A program made the position numbers and the translations under genes. Shown piece after piece: positions 27,088 through 35,242 of a stretch of DNA of 64,000 nucleotides (position 1 is its first letter; each line of letters starts with the position of its first letter). Origin of the DNA: Colwellia_A sp047621305. Lineage in GTDB: Bacteria > Pseudomonadota > Gammaproteobacteria > Enterobacterales > Alteromonadaceae. The DNA is taken from the NCBI GenBank assembly GCA_047621305.1, contig JBLHNB010000003.1:1-64000 (forward strand), written 5' to 3'. Below the pieces are notes generated by a model, which made no database searches, was not told the DNA's origin, and worked only from the letters and a program-made list of their open reading frames with translations.

Positions 27088-28170
27088 ATGAATAAGATAA
27101 AAGTATTAATTATTGATGATTCATCAGTTATTCGTGGCATTGTCAGGGAAGTTTTAAGTGGCGAGCAAGATATTGAAGTGGTTGGCGAAGCTAAAGACCC
27201 ATTAGTTGCTAGAGAGCAGATAAAAAAGTTGAACCCTGATGTACTTACCTTAGACGTTGAAATGCCTAAAATGGATGGTATTACTTTTTTAAATAATTTA
27301 ATGCGTTTACGGCCAATGCCAGTTGTGATGTTATCAACCTTAACAACCAAAGGTGCCGACATAACCTTGGAGGCTTTAGAACTTGGCGCGGTAGATTTTA
27401 TCGCTAAACCTAGTTTTGAAGAATTACTTGCCAGTAAAAATAATTTTAAAGCCGTATTAGTAGAAAAAGTTAGATCTGCAGCTGGCGTAGATCAAAAAAA
27501 TTATAAATTAAATACCACCGTTGTCGCAGAAAGTGATAAACGGGTGTTATCGTTTACTGGTTGTAAACGTACTAATCATCTCGTTGCTATTGGTGCATCT
27601 ACGGGAGGAACCGAAGCAATTAAAAAAATTATCACCACTTTACCCAGTAATTCTCCTCCCGTTGTTATTACGTTGCATATTCCTGAAACTTTTAGTGCTC
27701 GCTTTGCTGAGCGCATGAATGAAAATAGTGCAGTTAATGTACAAGAAGCTAGGCACGGACAAAAAATAAAAGAGGGTAATGTTTATGTTGCTCCTGGAAA
27801 CAAACATTTAAAAGTTGAAAGTAAAGGGGGAGGTTTGTTTTGTACATTAGAAGACTCTGAGCCAGTAAATAGACATAAACCTGCCGTAGATGTTTTATTT
27901 GAGTCACTAATACCTATTGCTGCAAATGTACAAGCGGTACTCCTTACCGGTATGGGCAGTGACGGTGCAAAAGGGCTACTTAATTTAAAAAATAATGGTG
28001 CTATGACTATTATTCAAGATAAACAAACGAGTTTAATTTGGGGAATGCCCGGCAGTGCTTTTGCATTAAATGCGCATATAAAACAAAAACCATTAACTCA
28101 AATAGCTAAAGAAATCCTTAAATATGCAGCCTTTGATCGTAATGAGATGAAAAAGGAACGTGATGTTTAA
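27088..28170 (+). CDS. cheB: Chemotaxis methylesterase/response regulator CheB
   Basis: An N-terminal receiver (IIDDSSVIR, Asp56 in LTLDVEMPKMDG, MLSTLT, Lys in IAKPS) joins a C-terminal methylesterase whose catalytic triad motifs are AIGASTGGTEAI (Ser), ITLHIPETFSARFAERM (His) and LLTGMGSDGAKG (Asp). It removes methyl groups from MCPs and is activated by CheA phosphate transfer. Its 3' end overlaps the next start by 8 bp. Confidence 0.95.
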   Translation: MNKIKVLIIDDSSVIRGIVREVLSGEQDIEVVGEAKDPLVAREQIKKLNPDVLTLDVEMPKMDGITFLNNLMRLRPMPVVMLSTLTTKGADITLEALELGAVDFIAKPSFEELLASKNNFKAVLVEKVRSAAGVDQKNYKLNTTVVAESDKRVLSFTGCKRTNHLVAIGASTGGTEAIKKIITTLPSNSPPVVITLHIPETFSARFAERMNENSAVNVQEARHGQKIKEGNVYVAPGNKHLKVESKGGGLFCTLEDSEPVNRHKPAVDVLFESLIPIAANVQAVLLTGMGSDGAKGLLNLKNNGAMTIIQDKQTSLIWGMPGSAFALNAHIKQKPLTQIAKEILKYAAFDRNEMKKERDV

Positions 28171-29353
28171 TTTGAATTTTAGCGTTATAAGTATTATTGG
28201 GGGTGTTGTACTCGCCTTATTAATTGGTGTGAATGCGTTGTTTATCCAAATAGCCGCTATATCTGTGGTAGCGACCTTACTCATTATTGTTATATTTTTT
28301 CTATTTTTTCAAGCGCACCAGAAACAAGGTAAGCAACTTGCTGAATTTGAGACGCAACATGAATCAATTGATGTTGATCTTATTCAAAGCACTTTTACAC
28401 AAATAAGTTCGTTGATTAGTAAGCAAGTGGTGATTGTGGAAACTGAATTGGGAAGAGTGAGTCGTCTTGTTCGAGATGCTGTGGGAGGTATTTCTGAAAG
28501 CTTTAAATACCTACAAAATTTAAGTGCAGACCAACAAACGATGATCAATACCATCATATCGAATAATAAAAATATGGGTGATGATAAAAACATCACACTT
28601 GAGTCTTTTGTTCATGACTCAAGCAAAACCCTCGATGATTTTGTTAGCGTTATTATCACCACAAGTAAGCAAAGTTTAGAAAGTATGGCTTATACCGATG
28701 AAATGGTTAAACAACTTGACGGTATTTTTAATTTGTTATCAGAAGTAGAAAATATTGCCAGTCAAACGAATTTATTAGCATTAAATGCAGCGATAGAAGC
28801 GGCACGTGCCGGAGATGCTGGACGTGGTTTTTCGGTGGTTGCCAATGAAGTACGTTCACTTTCTGTTAATTCAACAGAGCTTAACAATGATATTCGTAAT
28901 GAAATCTCATTGGCTCAAAGCATCATCGATAATTTAAGAAAGTCTGTAGAAATAATGGCATCAGCTGATATGACATCAACTTTAGAAGCAAAAGACAAAG
29001 TAAGTACTATGGTTGAACATGTTAGCCGCGTTAATTTAGAAACCAACCTGGTTGTTGATGGCCTTGCTGCGTTAGCTCCGAAAATAACAGATACGGTTAC
29101 TACTGGCGTGCGTTCATTGCAATTTGAAGATCTAACCTTTCAAGCGCTGGCGTCATTACAAGATAATTTAGTGGCGATTGAGTCATTAAGTCAGCAATTG
29201 AATCTCTTTGATAAAAATAAAGGCAATTGTGCTGAACAACTGCTGAGTATACAGCACACTTGTAAAACACTTATTGAGCATACTATGCATGCAGATAATA
29301 AAAGGGGGGTATCACAGTCATCAATGAATGAAGGTGAAATAGATTTGTTTTGA
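28163..29353 (+). CDS. Membrane-anchored MCP-like protein without a sensor domain
   Basis: I choose the ATG at 28163, 5 bp after AAGGA; a GTG at 28160 is also possible. Two adjacent hydrophobic helices fill residues ~8-52 with almost no periplasmic loop. A helical region and an MCP hairpin tip follow (VENIASQTNLLALNAAIEAA, RAGDAGRGFSVVANEVR). The signalling region is shorter and more divergent than in the two full MCPs, and there is no xWxxF tail. Instead it ends NEGEIDLF, an acidic-LF end like those of CheD and the REC protein at 31572. It may be a structural or inhibitory receptor, or a CheY-interacting protein. Confidence 0.8.
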   Translation: MFNLNFSVISIIGGVVLALLIGVNALFIQIAAISVVATLLIIVIFFLFFQAHQKQGKQLAEFETQHESIDVDLIQSTFTQISSLISKQVVIVETELGRVSRLVRDAVGGISESFKYLQNLSADQQTMINTIISNNKNMGDDKNITLESFVHDSSKTLDDFVSVIITTSKQSLESMAYTDEMVKQLDGIFNLLSEVENIASQTNLLALNAAIEAARAGDAGRGFSVVANEVRSLSVNSTELNNDIRNEISLAQSIIDNLRKSVEIMASADMTSTLEAKDKVSTMVEHVSRVNLETNLVVDGLAALAPKITDTVTTGVRSLQFEDLTFQALASLQDNLVAIESLSQQLNLFDKNKGNCAEQLLSIQHTCKTLIEHTMHADNKRGVSQSSMNEGEIDLF

Positions 29354-29415
29354 TAAAATTCGGTAATTAAAAATACGTTAACTATTTTAACTTATTTTAA
29401 CTATAGGAAAATAAC

Positions 29416-29724
29416 ATGACAGTAAAAAAACGTGTAAGTGAAGATTTAAAAAGTGTGTCTATTTCAATTGAAGGTCGCTTTGACTTTTCGTTGCATAAAC
29501 AATTTAGAGACGCATATTCAAGTGATAATACCAATGGTACGCGTTTTAACTTGGATTTATCTAAAGCAACCTATATGGATAGTTCTGCCTTAGGGATGAT
29601 TCTATTGTTAAAAGACCATGTTGAAAAACTTAAGGGTGAAGTCGTGGTCAGTAACCCCAGTGAATCAGTTAAAAAAATATTGGAAATAGCACAAATACAT
29701 AAATTGATGACTATTGAGGGGTAG
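29416..29724 (+). CDS. STAS-domain anti-sigma-factor antagonist
   Basis: A 102-residue STAS domain carries the canonical phospho-site TYMDSSALGMIL; the second Ser (Ser57) matches the phosphorylated Ser of SpoIIAA. TAGGAAAAT precedes the ATG. It lies 3 bp before the REC-PP2C-HATPase gene, which holds both a phosphatase and a kinase-type domain able to act on such a serine. The arrangement resembles HsbA next to HsbR in Pseudomonas aeruginosa. Its own target, a sigma/anti-sigma pair or the diguanylate cyclase downstream, is not visible. Confidence 0.85.
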   Translation: MTVKKRVSEDLKSVSISIEGRFDFSLHKQFRDAYSSDNTNGTRFNLDLSKATYMDSSALGMILLLKDHVEKLKGEVVVSNPSESVKKILEIAQIHKLMTIEG

Positions 29725-29727
29725 TCG

Positions 29728-31467
29728 ATGGAGGATATTGTTGAAAAACGTGATGTTAAACTAGCTCTCGTTGTTGATGATTCAGCCATGCAGTGCAAGG
29801 TTTTAGGTGTATTGTTAAAAGAAGAAGGTTACCGAGTAATCTCTGCTAATGACGGTGCACGCGGAGTGGCTATGTATATCCAAGATAAGCCAGATCTTGT
29901 GCTAATGGACATTAATATGCCGATCATGAATGGTTATGAGGCGGCGCGTAAAATTAAGAGCTTATCAACAGCTACCAGTCTGTGTCCTTTAATCTTTATT
30001 ACCAGTATGGATACTGACCAAGCTTTTATTGAAAGCATTGAAGCCGGTGGTGACGGTATTTTAGTTCGTCCATTTTCACCAGCAGTATTTAAAGCTAAAA
30101 TTAAGTCTATTCAACGTATTAGTGACTTATATCAACAGGTAAAGTTGTTTCAACAAGAACAGCAACTCAATGCTGAACTTGCTGAAAAACTGATGTCTGA
30201 TGTGATCGAGTCTAGAAATTATGCCTTGGATAAAATTGGCATAATTAAAAAAGCTGCTGAGCTATTTAGTGGTGATATTCAACTTTCTGCCTTATGTCCT
30301 AATGGAAATGTTAATGTTTTATTAGGGGATTTTACGGGGCATGGATTACGCTCTTCTATCGGCGCAATCCCTCTTGCTGAAACATTTAGAGCAATGAGTA
30401 AAAAAGGCTTTTCACCCTTTGAAATCATTAAACAAGTAAACCATCAAATGTATGACCTATTACCTGTTGATTTGTTTTTAGGTGCAGCCTTTGTAACTAT
30501 ATCCGCTCACGATGGTTCCGCCTATATTTTTAATGCAGGCTTACCCGACGTCTATCTTTTCTCGAAGAACGGTGTGATAAAAAACAAGTTTGAGTCAAGT
30601 CACCCGCCAATGGGAATTTTACCTCATTTACTCCCTGATACACAATTAACGGTCGCTCCTATTAGTGAAAATGATCGAATTATTTTGATCAGTGACGGCA
30701 TTGTTGAAGCGAGAAACGAAGCGGGAGAGATGTATGAGTTTGAACGTTTTGAGCAAGCAGCAAGGTTAGGGGTGATTTCTGGAAATGTGAGTGATTGTGT
30801 ATTAACAAGTGTAAATGACTTTTGTTTAAGTATGCCACAAGAAGATGATATCTCATTGATTGATATTCCTTGCGGTGGGTGGGCACAAACATTTGTTGTT
30901 AATGATGCAGAAAATATCGAAGATATTGAAGAAGAACACCTTAATGATTTATATGATGAGAAAGATTCTGCTTGGCGTTGGCGATTAGCCTTAACCGGTT
31001 CTCGTTTGGCCAGTGTTAACCCTATTCCTATGGCAATGAGTCAAATAAATGAAATTGAGGGTAATGCTGAGCATTGGCAAAGCCTGTACACCATATTAAC
31101 AGAATTATTTGTTAATGCGTTGGACCATGGCGTTTTAGGTCTAAACTCTGAATTAAAAAGCTATCATGAAGGTTTTACTGAATATTTCAAAGAGCGAGAA
31201 TCACGATTAAAAACCTTAGATACAGGTTTTGTTGAAATTCAACTTAGTTATCACCCTTTTTCGAGTGGTGGTCGCGTTAAAATTTGTATTCAAGATAGCG
31301 GCAAAGGGTTTGATCTCAGAAAGCATTATGAAAAACGTAGTAATAGCAATAACGATACGCCTATGTTAAGTGGACGTGGGATCGTATTGGTTGAACAGCT
31401 ATGTGAAAGTTTACAGTATAAAGACAATGGTACTTTAGTTGAAGCATCATATGTGTGGACCACTTAA
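29728..31467 (+). CDS. REC-PP2C-HATPase partner-switching regulator (HsbR/RsbU-like)
   Basis: The 579-residue protein has three domains. A receiver spans ~8-130, with Asp in LVLMDINMPIMNG. A SpoIIE/RsbU-type PP2C phosphatase spans ~180-390 (LLGDFTGHGLRSSIGAIPLA, PPMGILP, LISDGIVEARN). A C-terminal RsbW-like HATPase spans ~430-579 (LFVNALDHGVLGL, IQDSGKGFDL, GRGIVLVEQL). The protein could both phosphorylate and dephosphorylate the STAS partner encoded just upstream, with the balance set by phosphorylation of the receiver. CheA or the hybrid kinases downstream are the likely donors. Confidence 0.88.
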   Translation: MEDIVEKRDVKLALVVDDSAMQCKVLGVLLKEEGYRVISANDGARGVAMYIQDKPDLVLMDINMPIMNGYEAARKIKSLSTATSLCPLIFITSMDTDQAFIESIEAGGDGILVRPFSPAVFKAKIKSIQRISDLYQQVKLFQQEQQLNAELAEKLMSDVIESRNYALDKIGIIKKAAELFSGDIQLSALCPNGNVNVLLGDFTGHGLRSSIGAIPLAETFRAMSKKGFSPFEIIKQVNHQMYDLLPVDLFLGAAFVTISAHDGSAYIFNAGLPDVYLFSKNGVIKNKFESSHPPMGILPHLLPDTQLTVAPISENDRIILISDGIVEARNEAGEMYEFERFEQAARLGVISGNVSDCVLTSVNDFCLSMPQEDDISLIDIPCGGWAQTFVVNDAENIEDIEEEHLNDLYDEKDSAWRWRLALTGSRLASVNPIPMAMSQINEIEGNAEHWQSLYTILTELFVNALDHGVLGLNSELKSYHEGFTEYFKERESRLKTLDTGFVEIQLSYHPFSSGGRVKICIQDSGKGFDLRKHYEKRSNSNNDTPMLSGRGIVLVEQLCESLQYKDNGTLVEASYVWTT

Positions 31468-31571
31468 TGAATACAGATTATTTGAAGAAGTATGAGATTT
31501 AGGGCGTAGTGTCAAATTTGTTATTACCTACTTTATCTTATTCACTCATTATAAAAAAGGAATGCCGTGAA

Positions 31572-32732
31572 ATGACTAAACCTCTCGTATTGATAATTGA
31601 TGATGATAAAGATTATTTAGAGTTATTACATGAAGCGTTGGAAGATGATTTTGATGTGAAATGTGCCGTAAATTTAGATGAAGCTGAAGATATTATTAAA
31701 CTAAATAGTTTTTTTGATATTGCACTCGTTGATGAAAACATCGGTGATGACAAGGGTTCTGATTGGATAAAATCTAAAGTGGACGATAAAGCTGTTGCCA
31801 CTTCTTTTGTTTTATATTCAGGCCTAGCAACTGAAGATGCTATAATTAAAGGATTAGAGTGTGGGGCGGATGATTTCTTAGCAAAACCCATTTCCCTGAT
31901 TGCCTTAATTAAAAAATTCCACAAACTTATCGCTTATCAAAAACAAATACACACCTTTGAATCGGAATTAAACACCAAAGACCGAGTGATTAATGTTTCC
32001 ATGGCGCAAGCATCTAAGTATGGCAGCTGTATGCAGCTAACGTCCCGTATTAATCATTGTTTTACTTTCGAAAAAATACGAGACGAAGTTTTTTCTTATT
32101 TGTATGCAATGAATTTAGAAGGTTGTATTGGTTTTTATCCATTGAATACTAAACCCAGTTATTTTAGTTCAAAAAATGGCTTTTGTTCTCCTGTTGAAAT
32201 AGATGTCATGAAGTTACTTAAAGATAAACCACGACTGTATCGTTTTGGTAGTCGTACTATTTTTAATCATACACTGGTGTCGATACTTATTTTACATATG
32301 GAGGAGGGGGCGGTAGATACAGATATATATATTGATGCTCTAGCTTCTATCATCGAGTGTTTAGGTGCAAGAATATCGTTTATTGCTTATCAAAGTTCAT
32401 TAATTACCGTACAAGGGCAAATTCAATTAGCGGTGAGTAAAACCAAAAAAATGATCTCGATATCAAAACAGCATCAGCAAGAAGTGATGAATGAAATAGT
32501 GCAGAGCATAGGGCAAAGTTTTCATGTGCTCGATATGAGCATAGAGCAAGAAGATTATTTAACGAATTTAGTTCACACCGCGTTAAAAAAACATAGTCAA
32601 GATGATATTAATTTTATGGAAGTCATTCAGCTATTAGACACTGCATTAGAGAGTGTTGATGAACTCGATGTATTAAATCACCAACAATCAGATGAACTTG
32701 ATATTATTGATGATGAGGATGAGCTATTTTGA
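31572..32732 (+). CDS. Response regulator with uncharacterised C-terminal region
   Basis: I start at the ATG at 31572 (MTKPLVLIIDDDKD), ~11 bp after AAGGA. Residues 1-125 are a receiver (Asp in ALVDENIGDDKG, Lys in FLAKPIS). The remaining ~260 residues match no domain I know. They include Cys-containing segments and a helical part, and end in a very acidic tail DIIDDEDELF. The stop overlaps the TTG start of the hybrid kinase, so the two products are probably made together and may be partners. Confidence 0.75.
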   Translation: MTKPLVLIIDDDKDYLELLHEALEDDFDVKCAVNLDEAEDIIKLNSFFDIALVDENIGDDKGSDWIKSKVDDKAVATSFVLYSGLATEDAIIKGLECGADDFLAKPISLIALIKKFHKLIAYQKQIHTFESELNTKDRVINVSMAQASKYGSCMQLTSRINHCFTFEKIRDEVFSYLYAMNLEGCIGFYPLNTKPSYFSSKNGFCSPVEIDVMKLLKDKPRLYRFGSRTIFNHTLVSILILHMEEGAVDTDIYIDALASIIECLGARISFIAYQSSLITVQGQIQLAVSKTKKMISISKQHQQEVMNEIVQSIGQSFHVLDMSIEQEDYLTNLVHTALKKHSQDDINFMEVIQLLDTALESVDELDVLNHQQSDELDIIDDEDELF

Positions 32733-35242
32733 AAAAACTCAAGGGTTTAACTATTGATTTTGCACCTATAGCTCTTTTTTATATTGATTTTTCAGGGGGA
32801 TTTATCGATTGTAATCACCTCGCTGAAGGGTTGTCTGGTTATGATAAAAAAGAGTTATCTGGTAAAAACGTTGATCAGCTTTTTCCTTGTTTTATGACTA
32901 AACTTGACGACTATAAATCCGGTAATAAAAAATCCCTTGATGTGTTAATGACATCTCAGATACAGCTTATTAATAAATTAGCTGAATCTGTTCGTTGTAC
33001 GATGAATTGTAATGAAGTGGCAGGTGGTTATGTTTTTACGATAAGCAAAGTCGTGACTTATACACCGAATGCTTTAAAAGGAGCTCATAAAGTTTTAAAC
33101 GGTATAAAAGAAGCTTTTTGGGAATGGAACCTTGAAGAAAACGTTATTTATTATTCTGCGCAACTGATGTCTATCTTAGGTTATAAAGCGGAACCTTTTA
33201 CCGGCCCAGTGACTTTTTGGGAAGAACACGTCTCAGAGCACGATTTAAAAAAAATATACCGGCAAATAGATGAACATGTCACAGGAAACGTAACGTCTAT
33301 TAATCCAACGTATTCAATAACAACAAAAAAGGGTGAAAAAAAATGGGTGACTTTACTTGGAAAAATATTTGAATATAAAGAAGATAAACCATATAAAATG
33401 TTTGGCTCTATTCAGGATGTTTCAGAAAATCATCTATTAGTACAACGTTTAGAGCAGCAAAAAAATTACTTGTTTTTAGCTGAGAAACTGAGTAACTCTG
33501 GGCATTGGCATTTAAATGTTCCTCAGCAAACACTTTATTGGTCGAAGGGGGTGTATGTTATTCACGGCTTAGAGCCGAGCAGCTACCAACCAACGTTTGA
33601 TTCAGCATTAAATTTCTTTTTACCTGAAGAACGAAATAAATTCGAACAATGTATTGAACAAGCGATTACGAATAAAAAAAGTTTTCATTTTAAAAGTTCG
33701 ATCAAACATGCTTTAGGAAAAAAAATAAAAGTAGAGTTACTCGGTAAAGTTCAAGTTGATAGAGAAGATGAGGTTGTTGGTGTTTTTGGGGTTTTTAGAG
33801 ATATAACTAAATCTGAAGATGTACTTGAAAAATTAAAATTACTCGCCATGGTGAATTACACCATAAAAGTGCCAATTTTCTTCATTGATGATCAAGATAA
33901 TGTCGTTTTCCAAGATTTGTCTCCACAACAGGGAAATAATAATTCGGTATTATTTAATTATGTTAACTTTAGTATCAGTGAGTATCTTAAATTTAAAGCT
34001 GAAGCAAAAGAAAAGGGGCAAATAAAGAAAGTAGATATTAGTTTTGATAAATTTAATTCTGTCTTTGATTTATCTGTTACTTATGAAAGTGATGCTGGAA
34101 TTTATATTTGGATTGTAGAAAATGTCACTGAAAAATTTCGTAAAGATCAACAGCAGGTCATTAGTAATCGCCTCGCCTTATTAGGTAATACCTTTGGTAA
34201 TGTCTCTCATGACATTAATAATGTTCTGGGTGTTGCTTTAGGCGCAACAGAAATGCTTGAGATAAAGTTTTCTCAAGGTTCACAAGATATTTCTAAGTAT
34301 ATTGAAAGGGTAAAAAATGCAATTGATAAAGGTAAAAATGTCACTGAGCGGCTACTGGCATTTACACGTAAGCCCACGGTAAAAATTATAAAGTTTGATC
34401 CAATGAAAGAAATAGAAGCTAATAAATATTTATTTAAACAGCTGCTATTAAGTACGATAGATTTTCAACTGCATATTGATAATGTTCACTGTGAAATTAT
34501 CTTTCCACAGGGGGAATTTATTAATATTTTATTAAATTTAGTGTTAAATTCTCAAGATGCCATCCGTGAACGAGAACTGATTGGAAAAATAAAAATTTCT
34601 GCAAATATAGTTGATAATCAAAAATTAGAAATTCATGTTGAAGACAATGGTATCGGTATTAAAAAAGAAAACTTATCTAAGATTTTTGATCCCTTTTACA
34701 GTAGTAAATCGGTCAATAAAGGCAATGGTATTGGTTTAGCGAATGTCTATAGTACCGTATATAAATACAACGGGGCAATTCAAGTTGAAGGGTATAGTAA
34801 AGCCTTAGGTGGGGCTCACTTTACGCTGATATTTAATTGCCAAGTGATGAGATTTACTCCCGTTAAAAAGAAAGAAAAAAAATTACAAATAAGTTTGGTG
34901 GGGCAAGATGTGCTGATTTTAGATGATGAGGTGAGCATTGCTGAGTTTGTTGCCTTATACTTAGATAGTGAAGGTGTGAAAACACAACATGCAGTAGATA
35001 AGCCTAGTCTTTTGGAAAAAATTAATAATAATAAACATTTCGATGTTTTTATTACCGATATGATCCTTCCTGATATTTCTGGACGACAAGCCGTAGAATT
35101 AGTTAAGCAAAAATTTCCTAACATTCGTATTTTTTCGATGAGTGGTTATATTGCTGAAGAAGATAATGAATGGTTATACCCGGTGTTACGTAAGCCATTT
35201 AATTCCAAAGAATTAGCTGATTTCTTAATGAAATATGAATAA
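32729..35242 (+). CDS. Soluble PAS-containing hybrid histidine kinase
   Basis: It starts with TTG (TTGAAAAAACTC), overlapping the previous stop by four bases after a GAGGATGAG stretch. The 837-residue protein has several PAS domains (about 1-120, 130-240, 255-370). A dimerisation/phospho-acceptor motif GNVSHDINNVLGVALG lies near 490. A HATPase domain (NLVLNSQDAIRERELIG, VEDNGIGIKKEN, GNGIGLANVYSTVYKYNG) and a C-terminal receiver (ILDDEVSIAEF, Asp in FITDMILPDISG) follow. There is no membrane segment. The H-box resembles the DxNN type found in response to internal signals. Phosphate could flow to its own receiver and then to HPt domains of this locus. Confidence 0.87.
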   Translation: MKKLKGLTIDFAPIALFYIDFSGGFIDCNHLAEGLSGYDKKELSGKNVDQLFPCFMTKLDDYKSGNKKSLDVLMTSQIQLINKLAESVRCTMNCNEVAGGYVFTISKVVTYTPNALKGAHKVLNGIKEAFWEWNLEENVIYYSAQLMSILGYKAEPFTGPVTFWEEHVSEHDLKKIYRQIDEHVTGNVTSINPTYSITTKKGEKKWVTLLGKIFEYKEDKPYKMFGSIQDVSENHLLVQRLEQQKNYLFLAEKLSNSGHWHLNVPQQTLYWSKGVYVIHGLEPSSYQPTFDSALNFFLPEERNKFEQCIEQAITNKKSFHFKSSIKHALGKKIKVELLGKVQVDREDEVVGVFGVFRDITKSEDVLEKLKLLAMVNYTIKVPIFFIDDQDNVVFQDLSPQQGNNNSVLFNYVNFSISEYLKFKAEAKEKGQIKKVDISFDKFNSVFDLSVTYESDAGIYIWIVENVTEKFRKDQQQVISNRLALLGNTFGNVSHDINNVLGVALGATEMLEIKFSQGSQDISKYIERVKNAIDKGKNVTERLLAFTRKPTVKIIKFDPMKEIEANKYLFKQLLLSTIDFQLHIDNVHCEIIFPQGEFINILLNLVLNSQDAIRERELIGKIKISANIVDNQKLEIHVEDNGIGIKKENLSKIFDPFYSSKSVNKGNGIGLANVYSTVYKYNGAIQVEGYSKALGGAHFTLIFNCQVMRFTPVKKKEKKLQISLVGQDVLILDDEVSIAEFVALYLDSEGVKTQHAVDKPSLLEKINNNKHFDVFITDMILPDISGRQAVELVKQKFPNIRIFSMSGYIAEEDNEWLYPVLRKPFNSKELADFLMKYE

